A stretch of DNA of 64,000 nt from Halobacterium sp. CBA1132 (GCF_001485535.1 NZ_BCMZ01000001.1:2046001-2110000), one strand, 5' to 3'. Shown: positions 42,399 through 51,366, numbered from the stretch's first letter. Program-made: numbers and translations. The notes: a model not told the origin generated them from the sequence alone.

Positions 42399-43478
42399 AT
42401 GAGCGAGCCGAGCGCGGAGGTCTACGAGCAGGGGCGTGGGATGGACGCCCACAATCAGGTGATGCGGGAGCTGCGCGACGAGAAGGGCGCGAAAGACTAC
42501 GCGCCCGACGAACCCACGCGGGTCTGGCTGGACGAGGACAACACGCCCGACGGCGTCTACCAGAGCCTCACCATTATCCTCAACACGGGCGGGTGCCGGT
42601 GGGCGCGCGCCGGTGGCTGCACGATGTGCGGGTACGTCGCCGAGTCCGTGGAGGGCGGGACGGTCGCCCACGAGGACCTGATGGCGCAGGTCGACGCCTG
42701 CCTCGAACACGAACAGGAGGAAGCCGACGAGGAGAGCGGCCTGATAAAAATCTACACGAGCGGGTCGTTCCTCGACGAGCGCGAGGTGCCCGCCGAGACG
42801 CGACAGGCCATCGCCGAGACGTTCGCGGACCGCGAGCGCATCGTCGTGGAGAGCCTGCCGGACTTCGTCGACCAATCGAAAATCGAGGACTTCACCGAGG
42901 TCGGACTACAGACGGATGTCGCAATCGGCCTCGAAACCGCGACGGACCGCGTGCGCCACGACTGCGTGAACAAGTACTTCGACTTCAGTGACTTCGAGGC
43001 CGCGTGCGCGGAGGCCCGAAAAGCGGACGCCGGCGTGAAGGCGTACCTGCTGATGAAGCCGCCGTTCCTCTCCGAATCCGAGGCCGTCGAGGACATGAAG
43101 AAGTCCGTGCGCGAGTGCGCCGAAGTGGAGGGCTGCCACACGGTCTCGATGAACCCGACGAACGTCCAGCGGTACACGATGGTCGACCAACTGCACTTCC
43201 GCGGCGGCTACCGGCCGCCGTGGCTCTGGTCGGTCGCCGAGGTGCTGGAATCCACGGCGGACGCGGACGCCATCGTCGTCTCCGACCCCGTCGGCCACGG
43301 CAGCGACCGCGGCCCGCACAACTGCGGGGAGTGCGACGACCTCGTGCAGGAAGCAATCAAGGACTTCGACCTCCGGCAGGACCCCTCCGTCTTCTCGGAG
43401 GTGTCCTGCGAGTGCGAGGCGACGTGGGACGCGGTCGTCGAGCGCGAGACGAGCTACAACCTCCCGCTCGCGGAGTGA
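42399..43478 (+). CDS. raSEA: Archaeosine biosynthesis radical SAM protein RaSEA
   Basis: Protein of 359 aa. The radical SAM cysteines read GGCRWARAGGCTMCGYV (C-x7-C-x2-C, about residues 66-78), as in the Elp3/TIGR01210 group. LIKIYTSGSFLDEREVP, VAIGLETATDRVRH and MNPTNVQRYTMVDQLH are the other family blocks. RaSEA forms a complex with ArcS and converts lysine-modified preQ0 at tRNA position 15 to archaeosine. ArcS and TgtA are encoded 4-7 kb downstream, consistent with that pathway. It stands alone at this site, before the low-GC accessory pair. Confidence 0.9.
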   Translation: MSEPSAEVYEQGRGMDAHNQVMRELRDEKGAKDYAPDEPTRVWLDEDNTPDGVYQSLTIILNTGGCRWARAGGCTMCGYVAESVEGGTVAHEDLMAQVDACLEHEQEEADEESGLIKIYTSGSFLDEREVPAETRQAIAETFADRERIVVESLPDFVDQSKIEDFTEVGLQTDVAIGLETATDRVRHDCVNKYFDFSDFEAACAEARKADAGVKAYLLMKPPFLSESEAVEDMKKSVRECAEVEGCHTVSMNPTNVQRYTMVDQLHFRGGYRPPWLWSVAEVLESTADADAIVVSDPVGHGSDRGPHNCGECDDLVQEAIKDFDLRQDPSVFSEVSCECEATWDAVVERETSYNLPLAE

Positions 43479-43520
43479 CAGCTCCGGCCGTTCGGAGTGG
43501 AAATGTGAAGTCGAGTTAAC

Positions 43521-43958
43521 TCACTCGTGGAGGCGTTGTACTCGGTCAGAAATCCAATCTAGGACAGAGAAGAGCACCCCAAGGTGATGGGGGCTAAGCG
43601 AGGAATCTTCAGCAATTCCGGCATCTGGTGGTGGGTGGAAGTGGCTTCTGGGGGCGTCCGTTTTCGGGTGGCGGTCCCAGCGACACTGGTAGTTGGCGCT
43701 TTCTCGGGTTTCGATGTAGTGGAGGTAGTAGTCGTCAGTCGTGAACCAGTGGATATCTAGTCTGGCGCTAGCAACAGCATCCGGGTACGTACTACGGTCT
43801 AGTTGGACCTCGAGCTTTCTGGGGGAGATGCTGTTCGGTTGGAACTGCCAGGATTCGACGAGTGGGTGCGTCCCGGCACGGCGCCCCATTGTTTGGAGCG
43901 TCGTTTGGTCGAGCCGACCTTGCGGGACCGCATCCTCGTTGTTCGGTGGCTCAGACAT
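43521..43958 (-). CDS. TumE-like (DUF6516) candidate toxin
   Basis: Protein of 145 aa, MSEPPNNEDAVPQGRLDQTT through ISDRVQRLHE. The central part has RLDIHWFTTDDYYLHYIETR, YQCRWDRHPKTDAP and HFHPPPDA, a compact pattern resembling haloarchaeal proteins assigned to the TumE/DUF6516 toxin group; I cannot verify this without a search. Codon use is clearly less GC-rich than that of flanking genes. It starts 12 bp after the stop of an HTH protein gene in the same direction, a typical antitoxin-toxin order. A toxin role is inference. Confidence 0.65.
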   Translation of the reverse strand: MSEPPNNEDAVPQGRLDQTTLQTMGRRAGTHPLVESWQFQPNSISPRKLEVQLDRSTYPDAVASARLDIHWFTTDDYYLHYIETRESANYQCRWDRHPKTDAPRSHFHPPPDAGIAEDSSLSPHHLGVLFSVLDWISDRVQRLHE

Positions 43959-43970
43959 CCCTCGGGCTGG

Positions 43971-44525
43971 CTAGGGGGATGCCGTATCGTCGGCGGTGTG
44001 TTGCTGTTCTGCCCGGTGGATGGCCTGTTGGAGTACTTCGATATCGTTTCGGGTACTCCGCCAGTGACGCACCGCGTCCAAGCGGTCGTGAATCTGGTCG
44101 TGGTCGGTGGTCTCGAACTCCGTCGGCGATATCGAGTCTGGGTTCGGTGCGTCGAATTGCTCTTGGAATGCTTCGTCTTCGGCAAGGAGATCCTCAAGTT
44201 GCGACCGAAGCGAGGTCGCCGAGTGTTCTGTCGCAAGTTCGTCGATGCGCTTCCAGCGGAAATACGAGTTATTTCGTCGATATTCAACAGGACGGCCATT
44301 CTGTTGTTCGACGATTCCCATCTCAACCAACTGAGCCAGCGCATCTCGGGCGCCGTCCGTCGAGCAGGCTGCACGATCAGCAACAGTGCTTGCTGTAGCG
44401 TATTCTGTGACACCAGTCATGACGTCGTAGACTCGCTGGAACGTCGTTCGATCTTCCGTCCAGTGGTCTCGTGCACCACCCGGTTCCGTCGAGGACGCCG
44501 ATGATTCTCTGGGGTCGTCGTCCAT
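43971..44525 (-). CDS. HTH protein, DUF7342-like, candidate antitoxin/regulator
   Basis: Protein of 184 aa. It has a predicted winged HTH (about 35-85: TVADRAACSTDGARDALAQL and VEMGIVEQQNGRPVEYRRN) followed by helical segments (ELATEHSATSLRSQLEDLL; IHDRLDAVRHWRSTRNDIEV). The pattern matches haloarchaeal DUF7342 proteins. The ATG at 44525 is selected because an ATATAT-containing box lies about 30 bp upstream; the frame could extend to 44543. It is followed by the TumE-like gene. Its lower GC content suggests horizontal origin. Palindromes in the promoter suggest autoregulation. Confidence 0.75.
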   Translation of the reverse strand: MDDDPRESSASSTEPGGARDHWTEDRTTFQRVYDVMTGVTEYATASTVADRAACSTDGARDALAQLVEMGIVEQQNGRPVEYRRNNSYFRWKRIDELATEHSATSLRSQLEDLLAEDEAFQEQFDAPNPDSISPTEFETTDHDQIHDRLDAVRHWRSTRNDIEVLQQAIHRAEQQHTADDTASP

Positions 44526-44545
44526 ACACGACATTAACAACACCA

Positions 44546-44582
44546 GGAAGATATATGTTCCGTATAGAGGAGATATATCTCC
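44546..44582 (-). promoter_or_regulatory. Tandem palindromic operators/promoter of the HTH-TumE pair
   Basis: Two adjacent dyads overlap the promoter of the HTH gene: GGAAGATATATGTTCC (44546-44561, imperfect) and GGAGATATATCTCC (44569-44582, perfect 14-bp palindrome). Both centre on ATATAT, which also serves as a TATA-like box about 30 bp from the ATG. Binding by the adjacent HTH protein is the obvious possibility. Confidence 0.6.
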
Positions 44583-44689
44583 TACATTCGGCTGAGAAGC
44601 AACCGGGACAAAAGATCAGGGCCCAGAACACAGTGTTCACTGGCCTGTAGATCCGGTATTTCACGGTTAAGGAGACCGCACACGAGAGA

Positions 44690-45364
44690 TTACGCGAACG
44701 CGTCGAGGACGCCCTGCCCGTCCGTCAGGCCGAGTTCGGGGAGCGTCGCGCGCTCGGGATGGGGCATCAACACCGCGACGGATTCACGCTCGCCGAGGAC
44801 GCCCGCGACCGCGCCCGTGGAGCCATTCGGGTTCGCGGCGTCGGTGACGTCGCCGTCTTCGTCGCAGTAGCGGAACAACACGCGATTCTCGTCGACGAGG
44901 TCGTCGTAGCGCTCGTCGTCGATTTCGAAGCGCCCCTCGCCGTGTGCGATGGGGAGCGTGAGCACGTCGCCCTCGTCGTAGGCGGCGGTGAACGGCGTGT
45001 CGGCGTTCTCTACGCGGACGTGGACGTGCTCGCACTGGAAGCGCGCGCTGGCGTTCGTCGTGAACGCACCGGGCGTGAGTTTCGACTCGCAGCCGATTTG
45101 CGCGCCGTTGCAGACACCGAGGACGGGCACGCCGTCGTCGGCAAGGTCACGCACGCTGTCCATGATGGGTGACTGGGCGGCCATCGCGCCGGCGCGGAGG
45201 TAGTCGCCGTACGAGAAGCCGCCGGGGAGGACGACCCCGGACGTGTCCGCGGGGAGGTCGTCTTCGTGCCAGACGATTTCGGCGTCGACGCCGAGGTGCG
45301 AGAGCGCGCGCACGGCGTCGCGGTCGCAGTTCGACCCGCCGAAGCGGATGACAGAAACCGTCAT
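44690..45364 (-). CDS. purQ: Phosphoribosylformylglycinamidine synthase subunit PurQ
   Basis: Protein of 224 aa, the glutaminase subunit that provides ammonia to PurL. The class I amidotransferase triad is visible: nucleophile Cys in PVLGVCNGAQIGCESKL (about residue 85) and His/Glu in LMPHPERATLPE at the C-terminus. N-terminal SVIRFGGSNCDRDAVRAL is family-specific. It overlaps the purS stop by four bases (ATGA), so the subunits are translationally coupled. PurL itself is not in the window. Confidence 0.96.
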   Translation of the reverse strand: MTVSVIRFGGSNCDRDAVRALSHLGVDAEIVWHEDDLPADTSGVVLPGGFSYGDYLRAGAMAAQSPIMDSVRDLADDGVPVLGVCNGAQIGCESKLTPGAFTTNASARFQCEHVHVRVENADTPFTAAYDEGDVLTLPIAHGEGRFEIDDERYDDLVDENRVLFRYCDEDGDVTDAANPNGSTGAVAGVLGERESVAVLMPHPERATLPELGLTDGQGVLDAFA

Positions 45365-45615
45365 TCGCGCTCCGTGACGGTCACGTCGTAGTCGTGGATG
45401 GTCGGGTTCGCGAGCAGGCGGTCGGCCATCTCGCCCGCGCGCTCGGCCGCCTCGTCGCTGTCGGCGGCGTCGAGGTCGATTTCGAAGCGGTCCGCCGACC
45501 GCAGGTCCCCGAGCTCGAAGCCGAGGCGTTCGAGGGCTTTCTGGGTGGTCTCGGCCTCCGGGTCGAGGACCCCGTGCTTGAGTCGGACCGTCACCGTCGC
45601 GGTGTAGGCGGTCAT
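45361..45615 (-). CDS. purS: Phosphoribosylformylglycinamidine synthase subunit PurS
   Basis: Protein of 84 aa, the small bridging subunit of the PurLQS complex. Features: MTAYTATVTVRLKHGVLDPE, ALERLGFELGDLRSAD and a C-terminal strand HDYDVTVTERE. The start at 45615 is chosen because the first strand begins there; a frame reaching 45672 is unlike the family. It heads the purS-purQ operon and is divergent from purU over about 134 bp. Confidence 0.94.
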   Translation of the reverse strand: MTAYTATVTVRLKHGVLDPEAETTQKALERLGFELGDLRSADRFEIDLDAADSDEAAERAGEMADRLLANPTIHDYDVTVTERE

Positions 45616-45749
45616 CGCGCTGATGTGTGCGTTCGTGGTCAAAGACTCTTTTGGAAGCGTGTGAAGATACACGAACGTGTCTATTGTCGTCCTGACCGAA
45701 TCCTGCGCGAAGGACGCCGCTTATGTCCGCCGACGCCGTTGGGGCGTGT

Positions 45750-46763
45750 ATGCCGAAGCCGAACGGCAGTCCAGAGACGGCAGCGACGACGAACGACCTG
45801 ACCGAAATCACGGTCGTCGGAGCCGACCGCACGGGAATCGTCGCCGAAGTCACTGGACTGCTGTTCGAACACGGAGTCAACATCGAGGACATCGAGCAGA
45901 CCGTCCGCGACGGCGTCTTCCGCATGACGCTGCTGGCCGACACCAGCCCCGTCGACGACGCCGACGACCGCTGGGAGGCCGAGGGCGAAGCCGAACCCGC
46001 CGACCTCGCCGGCGACGCGACGACGCGCGCGGCGTTCCGCGAGCGCCTCGCCGACATCGGTGAGGAACTCGGCGTCGATGTCCGCGTGCGCTTCCCCGAC
46101 GAGCGCGACGAGGGCGTCGCCGTCCTCGTCACCAAGGAAGACCACTGCCTGCGCGCGCTCCTCGACGCGGAGTTCGACGCCGAAATCCGCGTCGTCGTCG
46201 GGAACCACCCCGACCTCGAATCCGTCGCGCGCGAACACGACGTGCCGTTCTACGACATCGGCGACGACTCCGGAACGCCCGACGAGGAGCGCCTGCTCGA
46301 CCTGCTCGACGAGTACGACGTCGACCTCGTGGTGCTCGCGCGGTACATGCGCATTCTCAGTCCCGACGTCGTCTTCCGGTACGCCGGCCGCATCATCAAC
46401 ATCCACCCGAGCCTGCTGCCCGCGTTCCCCGGCGCGCAAGCGTACCGGCAGGCCGTCGAGGAAGGGGTACGTGTCGCCGGCGTCACCGCCCACTACGTCA
46501 CCACTGACCTCGACCAAGGCCCGATTCTCACCCAGCGCGCGTTCGACGTACCGCCGACCGCCACCGTCCAGGACGTGAAAGACCGCGGGCAGCCCCTCGA
46601 AGCTGACGCGCTCGTCGAAGCCGTCCGCGTCCACCTCGCGGGCGACGCGACGGTCCGCCGCGGCAGCGTCGAAGTCACCGGCGACCACCAGTTCGGAATG
46701 CCCGACGAAGCGAGCGCCGCCAACCCCGACGCACCGGTGGACGCGCCGCCCGCCGACGACTAG
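45750..46763 (+). CDS. purU: Formyltetrahydrofolate deformylase
   Basis: Protein of 337 aa. An N-terminal ACT domain (about 15-105, LTEITVVGADRTGIVAEVTG) precedes a formyltransferase-type catalytic domain with VLVTKEDHCLRALLDAE, LDEYDVDLVVLARYMRILSP and the hallmark IINIHPSLLPAFPGAQAYRQ; GVTAHYVTTDLDQGPI supplies the catalytic His/Asp region. It releases formate from 10-formyl-THF, balancing one-carbon and purine metabolism. The C-terminal 40 residues (from HLAGDATVRRGS) extend beyond usual PurU. A CTTATG box 27 bp upstream favours 45750 over 45723. Confidence 0.93.
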   Translation: MPKPNGSPETAATTNDLTEITVVGADRTGIVAEVTGLLFEHGVNIEDIEQTVRDGVFRMTLLADTSPVDDADDRWEAEGEAEPADLAGDATTRAAFRERLADIGEELGVDVRVRFPDERDEGVAVLVTKEDHCLRALLDAEFDAEIRVVVGNHPDLESVAREHDVPFYDIGDDSGTPDEERLLDLLDEYDVDLVVLARYMRILSPDVVFRYAGRIINIHPSLLPAFPGAQAYRQAVEEGVRVAGVTAHYVTTDLDQGPILTQRAFDVPPTATVQDVKDRGQPLEADALVEAVRVHLAGDATVRRGSVEVTGDHQFGMPDEASAANPDAPVDAPPADD

Positions 46764-47182
46764 TCCTCCCACTCCGCGCGGCGCTCGTCGGCGTCCCGGG
46801 CTTCCACGAGTAAGTCGTCCTGCGCTTCCAAGAGGTCCGTCGCAGTGACGACGCCGACGAGGTCGAGGCCGTCCGCGACCGGGAGGTGGTGGATGCCGTA
46901 GTCGAACATTCGCGCGGACGCCGCCCGCACCGTCGCCGACGGCGAGACAGTAATCAGTGGCCGGCTCGCGGCGGCGTAGACGGGAATCTCGCTGAGCGGG
47001 CGGTCGTGTTCGTGGCCCGCTTCGAGGACGTCGACTTTGGTGAGGATGCCCGCGGGGTTGCCGCCCTTCTCGACGACGACGCTGCCGGTTCCCTCGTCGA
47101 GCATCAGGCCGACGGCGTCGCGGACGCTCGCCTCGGCGTCGACAGAGAGAACGTCCGTGCTCATCACGTCGCGGACCCGCAT
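46760..47182 (-). CDS. CBS-domain pair protein
   Basis: Protein of 140 aa made of two CBS motifs: MRVRDVMSTDVLSVDAEAS through GILTKVDVLE, and IPVYAAASRPLITVSPSAT through VGVVTATDLLEA. Such a Bateman module binds adenine nucleotides and regulates partners; no catalytic domain is attached. A GCGTAAGA box about 27 bp before the ATG at 47182 supports this start over 47203. It overlaps purU convergently by four bases. Its partner cannot be identified. Confidence 0.93.
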   Translation of the reverse strand: MRVRDVMSTDVLSVDAEASVRDAVGLMLDEGTGSVVVEKGGNPAGILTKVDVLEAGHEHDRPLSEIPVYAAASRPLITVSPSATVRAASARMFDYGIHHLPVADGLDLVGVVTATDLLEAQDDLLVEARDADERRAEWED

Positions 47183-47234
47183 AGAAGTGTGTTCACACAC
47201 CACGGGCGTAGCTCTTACGCCCGACCGCTCGCCG

Positions 47235-48983
47235 CTACTCGGTGTGGCGGACGTCGACGGCCATCCCGCGCGTCGCGTCGGCCATCGCCGGCCCGGGCAT
47301 CGACGCGCGCCCGACGGCGAACGCCTCCGGCCCCTCGACGACGACCTCGTCGCCGACCCGGATGTCGGCGTCCGCGTCGACGACGCCCGGCGCGAGCACG
47401 CTCCCCTCGGGCACGAACGCGTCGATTTCCACGCGCTTGGTCGGCGCGTCGCTGGCCACCCACTTTCGAGCGCCGGCGAGCGTCAGCGACAGCGTCCCGT
47501 ACTGGGGGACCAGCGCCGCCAACTGCTCGCCGTCGCCGTCCAGCGCCTGCAGTTTCGGGTAGCGGCCCTGCACCGTGAGGTCGTCGAACAGTTCGTCGCC
47601 CGCGCCGTCGCCGATAACGTAGTCCGCGACAGAGCGCAGGGTCGCCTTCTCGCGCTCCTCCACCCAGATTTTGTCCTCGCCGGCGAGCGCCGCGTTCAGT
47701 TCGCCGAGGCTCTCGTCGGTCGTCGGGTGGTCCTCGACCGTGAACTCGAAGGGCACGTCGACCTGCCCGGCGACGCGCTCGCAGATGTCGCGGTAGCCCT
47801 CCTCGGGGACGTGCGCGATGACGCGCGGGTAGTCCGTGCGGTCGATGTACCGCTTCAGCACGCGCGCGACGAAGTCCTTCTCCTCCTCGCTCCACCGCCC
47901 CGTCACCACGCTGTCGTAGTGCTGGGCGGGGTACGTGAGTTCGAGTTCCTGCGGGACGACGCCGATGGGTGACGTCATCGAGACGACGTGCGCGCGGTAG
48001 CTGGCGGCGTCCTGAAACTGCCGGTGGCTCTGACTCTCGCTGTACGGCTTCTTCGCCGAACACGGTACCAACAGCAGCGGGTGGCCGTCGAGGCGCTTCT
48101 GGTAGCGCGTGGTGACGCGCTCGGCGAAGCGCTGAATCTCCACGCGCCGGAGCGCGTCCTCGGTCGCCGACAGCAGCAGCGAGTCCCGCATCACGGGCGT
48201 GCGCTCTTCGAGGTAGCCGTACTGCTGGTCGAACTCGCGGAACGCCGCGGTCACCCACGCCTCGTGGCGGGACTGCCCCTCGACGTAGTCGCGCAGGCGG
48301 CCGTCCCGAATCCGGCGGCGGACGCGCCCCAACTCCGCCTTGAGGGCGTTGACGTTGTGGTCGACGCAGTCCTCGCGGTCGAACTCGGAGACGGGCTGCT
48401 GGCACGCCGGACACGAGCACGGCAGTTCGTCGAGGTCGGCGAGGTCGTAGGCGCCCTCTGTGGTGAGGTAGCGGCCCTGCGTCCCGCGCACGACGGCGCG
48501 GTCGGCGTCCACGAGGTCGACGCCCGCGTATACGAGCACGGCGACGTTGCGCGGCGTCGCCACCCCGGAGAGGTAGAGCGCGGTGTCGTCCGGAATCGCC
48601 TCGCGCGTGTCGACGACCGCGTCCCGGAACGCCGCGCCGTGCCCGACGATACCGGGCGCGCCCGACAGCACGTAGGCGTCCGCGCCGTAGTCGTCGGCGG
48701 TCTGCGGGGAGACGACCGCCGCACTCGGGAAGTCGACGTCCGGGTAGTCCGGCGCGAACGACTCCTGGACTTCCTCGGCCGTGCCGGACGGGAAGCCGCG
48801 GTACGGCAGCACGGTCAGAACGGACTCGTCGCCCTCGGGCGGGTCCTGTCGGCGCACCCACTCGCTGCCCGCGTCCTCGATTACGTCGTCCGCGAGCGTC
48901 GGCGTCGTCACCGACTCGGCGAGCCGGAGCTCGCCCACGCGCGCCGCGGCGTCGCGCGCGTGCACTTCGAAGTACTCGGTCAT
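47235..48983 (-). CDS. arcS: Archaeosine synthase ArcS (TGT-like)
   Basis: Protein of 582 aa. The N-terminal TGT-like domain resembles TgtA but lacks its catalytic site; a zinc-site segment CSCPACQQPVSEF and HNVNAL is at about residues 190-215. The ArcS core motif LVPCSAKKPYSESQSHRQF is near residue 315. The C-terminal PUA domain (about 505-582, VEIDAFVPEGSVLAPGVVDA) binds tRNA. ArcS attaches lysine to preQ0 in tRNA and, with RaSEA, yields archaeosine. It follows tgtA by about 44 bp in the same orientation, forming an operon. Start MTEYFEVHARDAAARVGEL parallels the TgtA N-terminus. Confidence 0.94.
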   Translation of the reverse strand: MTEYFEVHARDAAARVGELRLAESVTTPTLADDVIEDAGSEWVRRQDPPEGDESVLTVLPYRGFPSGTAEEVQESFAPDYPDVDFPSAAVVSPQTADDYGADAYVLSGAPGIVGHGAAFRDAVVDTREAIPDDTALYLSGVATPRNVAVLVYAGVDLVDADRAVVRGTQGRYLTTEGAYDLADLDELPCSCPACQQPVSEFDREDCVDHNVNALKAELGRVRRRIRDGRLRDYVEGQSRHEAWVTAAFREFDQQYGYLEERTPVMRDSLLLSATEDALRRVEIQRFAERVTTRYQKRLDGHPLLLVPCSAKKPYSESQSHRQFQDAASYRAHVVSMTSPIGVVPQELELTYPAQHYDSVVTGRWSEEEKDFVARVLKRYIDRTDYPRVIAHVPEEGYRDICERVAGQVDVPFEFTVEDHPTTDESLGELNAALAGEDKIWVEEREKATLRSVADYVIGDGAGDELFDDLTVQGRYPKLQALDGDGEQLAALVPQYGTLSLTLAGARKWVASDAPTKRVEIDAFVPEGSVLAPGVVDADADIRVGDEVVVEGPEAFAVGRASMPGPAMADATRGMAVDVRHTE

Positions 48984-49027
48984 ACACGCAGTTCGGGGCC
49001 GCGCGCCCAATTGCCTTGCCTTTCGGC

Positions 49028-50500
49028 CTACGCGTCGTCCGCGGCGATGTCCACAGTCTCCACGTCGCCGGGCACGCGGTCGAGCGCGGAGTCCGGCCAG
49101 CCGCGGTGCGCGAGCGTGAACTCCGTCTCGGGGTTGGCGTCCGCGAGCGCGGCGACACCGTCGGCGGCGGCCCCGTAGCCCGCGCGGTCCATCCGGTCGG
49201 GCGTCTCCGCCGTGAGCGGATACGTCGTCGACAGCGCGCGCGGGAACGGGCCGAACGGCGGGAGGACGTTCCACCACTCGTCGAAGCGGTCGTTCCCCGA
49301 GCCCTCCGTGAGGAGCACGTCGCCCTCCGGGGAGAGGCGTTCGAGGCGGCGGTGGTGGCGCACGACTTCGGGGCGGCGCGCGCTGTCGGCGGACGTGTAG
49401 AAGAACGCGTCCTTGCTCGCGGGGTCCGTCGTTTCGAGTTGCTCGGTGTGGTCGAGGAGCGCGCGGAAGCCGTCCAGCGTCCGGGGGTGGGCGTGTGCCC
49501 GGGCCTCCACGAGTTCCATGAGGTTCCCGGACTTGATGGCCTGCTTCACGCGCCGGAGTTCGCCGAAGGAGACGTGGAGGTTGTGTTCGGCGAGCAGTTC
49601 CTCGCGGGCGGCGTCGCCCATGCGCTCGACCTCGTTCGGAGTGTGCTCGCTGCAGACCGGGCACTCGCACGGGAAGTAGTGGAGGCTGTCGAGGTGTTCG
49701 GTCCCGTGGACCGTGAGGTAGCGGCCGTCGCGGGCGTAGATGGCGTACGCCGCCGAGTCCAGCAGGTCACAGCCCAGCGCCGCCGCGAGCGCGAACATCA
49801 TCGGGTGGCCCGCGCCGAAGAGGTGGACGGGCGCGTCCCGGCCGAGCCCTCGCTTCGCCGCCAGAACGGTCTCCGCGACGTCGTCGTAGCGATACTGGTT
49901 CATCATCGGCACGACCGCACCCACCGGGAACAAGTCGAGGTCCGTGCCGTAGGCGTGCCGCGCGGCCTCCTCGCGGAGGTCGGTGTACGTCGCGCCCTGC
50001 ACGGGCGCGTTCACGAGCATGTCGCCGACGTCGACGGTCTCCGCGAGTTCGAGGCGCTCCTGCGTGGTCGCCAGTTCCTCCTCGGCCTGCTCGCGGCTGG
50101 CGTCCGGCGGCGTCGGAATGTCCACGGGCGTCCCGACGTCGCTGCCGACGTCGTACTGGAACTGGAGAATCTCCTCGGTCGTCGTGTCGATTTCCCCGTA
50201 CTCCGCGAGCTGGAAGCTCCCCGAGTCCGTCATGATGGCGCCGTCGAAGCCCAGCATCTCGTGGAGCCCCTCCTCTCTCGCGCGCTCGTGGAGGTCCGGG
50301 TCGTTGTTGATGATGTAGGAGTTCGTGATGAGCATCTCCGCGCCGAACTCCGGGAACCGCGACGGCTCCACGGTAATCAGGTTCGGGTTGACGACCGGCA
50401 TCAGCGTCGGCGTCTCCACGGTCACGCCCGCTCGCGGGATTTCGAGTTCGCCGATGCGGGCCGCGCCGTCCTGCGCGGTCACCTCGAAGACCTCTCTCAT
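49028..50500 (-). CDS. tgtA: tRNA-guanine(15) transglycosylase TgtA
   Basis: Protein of 490 aa that exchanges G15 of tRNA for preQ0, the first tRNA step of archaeosine synthesis. The catalytic Asp is in [17 protein letters not shown] (about residues 90-106), and zinc ligands lie in [15 protein letters not shown] and [10 protein letters not shown]. The N-terminus [20 protein letters not shown] is typical. The C-terminal part is shortened or diverged relative to TgtA forms that carry a PUA domain; the PUA is instead in ArcS. It heads the tgtA-arcS operon. Confidence 0.95.
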   Translation of the reverse strand: MREVFEVTAQDGAARIGELEIPRAGVTVETPTLMPVVNPNLITVEPSRFPEFGAEMLITNSYIINNDPDLHERAREEGLHEMLGFDGAIMTDSGSFQLAEYGEIDTTTEEILQFQYDVGSDVGTPVDIPTPPDASREQAEEELATTQERLELAETVDVGDMLVNAPVQGATYTDLREEAARHAYGTDLDLFPVGAVVPMMNQYRYDDVAETVLAAKRGLGRDAPVHLFGAGHPMMFALAAALGCDLLDSAAYAIYARDGRYLTVHGTEHLDSLHYFPCECPVCSEHTPNEVERMGDAAREELLAEHNLHVSFGELRRVKQAIKSGNLMELVEARAHAHPRTLDGFRALLDHTEQLETTDPASKDAFFYTSADSARRPEVVRHHRRLERLSPEGDVLLTEGSGNDRFDEWWNVLPPFGPFPRALSTTYPLTAETPDRMDRAGYGAAADGVAALADANPETEFTLAHRGWPDSALDRVPGDVETVDIAADDA

Positions 50501-50546
50501 TACGCCATCGTAGCCAGCGACCGCGCGTAAGGGTTTCTTTCCCGCC

Positions 50547-50720
50547 TCACTCGGCGGTCTCGACGTAGAACACTCGCTCGCGGGGAATCCGTCGGACCGT
50601 GCTGCCGTCGTCGCTGGTCACCAGCCAGTGGCCGGTGTCGCCGTCGAACGCGAGGTTGTCGTCGCTGGTCTGCCAGTTCGTGACTCCGCCCTCGGGGTCC
50701 TCGTAGACGATTGCGCCCAT
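50547..50720 (-). CDS. 57-aa acidic small protein
   Basis: A short frame: [20 protein letters not shown], then [20 protein letters not shown] and a final strand RVFYVETAE. It is acidic and beta-strand-like, with codon use matching neighbours, and is very likely a conserved haloarchaeal small protein. It sits between the NUDIX gene (30 bp upstream) and tgtA (46 bp downstream) in the same direction. No family is recognised. Confidence 0.7.
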   Translation of the reverse strand: MGAIVYEDPEGGVTNWQTSDDNLAFDGDTGHWLVTSDDGSTVRRIPRERVFYVETAE

Positions 50721-50750
50721 ACCGGACGGTCGCGGTCGGCTACGATAAAC

Positions 50751-51308
50751 CTACCCGAGTTCGTAGTTCAGCACGCCGAGCGCGGTGCGGGCGTCCCGAA
50801 CCTCGCCGTTCCGCACGTCGTCCAGCAGGTCGTCGTAGCCGGTCGTCCGCACGCGGATGGACTCGTTGAAGTCGAGGTCCTGCTTGCCGGTCGGCCGGCA
50901 GCCCTCCGCGACGAAGTAGTGGTGGACGGCGTCCGCGACGCCGTTCGTCGGCTCGAACTCCCCGAACTTCTCGACGGACTCGGCCTCGTAGCCGGTCTCT
51001 TCGGTGAGTTCGCGGTGCGCGGCCGCCGCGAGGTCGGCGTCCTCGCTCTCGACGCCGCCCGCCGGTAGTCCGCGGTTCACGCGCCCGACCGCCTGCCGCC
51101 ACTCCTCGATGAGGACGACATCGCCGTCGGGCGTGAACGCCAGCAGGACGACCGCGGGGTCGTCGACGAGGTAGTCGAAGTCCGTCTCCGTGCCGTCCGG
51201 CAAGCGGACGTCCTCGTGGGCGATTTCGAAGCCGGGGCACTCGTAGGCCACGCGGCGGTCCAGCGTCTCCCACGCCAGCGAATCGTCAGTCGAGTCCTCC
51301 TCGGTCAC
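50751..51308 (-). CDS. NUDIX hydrolase
   Basis: Protein of 185 aa. The Nudix box region is GGVESEDADLAAAAHRELTEETGY with the essential REL-x-EE-x-G core (split here over about residues 85-107). FEPTNGVADAVHHYFVAEGC follows, like ADP-ribose pyrophosphatases (NudF-type). It hydrolyses a nucleoside-diphosphate-linked substrate; which one is not determined. One residue is inserted between the first Gly and the HREL core relative to the standard spacing. It is acidic and cytosolic. A T-tract lies just upstream. Confidence 0.9.
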   Translation of the reverse strand: MTEEDSTDDSLAWETLDRRVAYECPGFEIAHEDVRLPDGTETDFDYLVDDPAVVLLAFTPDGDVVLIEEWRQAVGRVNRGLPAGGVESEDADLAAAAHRELTEETGYEAESVEKFGEFEPTNGVADAVHHYFVAEGCRPTGKQDLDFNESIRVRTTGYDDLLDDVRNGEVRDARTALGVLNYELG

Positions 51309-51332
51309 GAACGCGGGTTCGCGCTACGCGGA

Positions 51333-51338
51333 AAAAAG
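51333..51338 (-). terminator. Oligo-T tract after P-loop kinase gene
   Basis: On the minus strand a run of six T (CCTTTTTTCC) lies 29 bp beyond the stop of the kinase gene and 25 bp before the NUDIX gene start. T-runs alone can terminate archaeal transcription. In GC-rich surroundings this stands out. Confidence 0.5.
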
Positions 51339-51366
51339 GCTGCCGCGACCGTTCGCTCCAGCGCGT

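Noticed and set aside
44377-44664. 95-codon minus-strand ORF across the promoter palindromes
   Set aside because: Overlaps the HTH gene in another frame, is Cys/Arg/Tyr-rich, and covers the AT-rich promoter with dyads.
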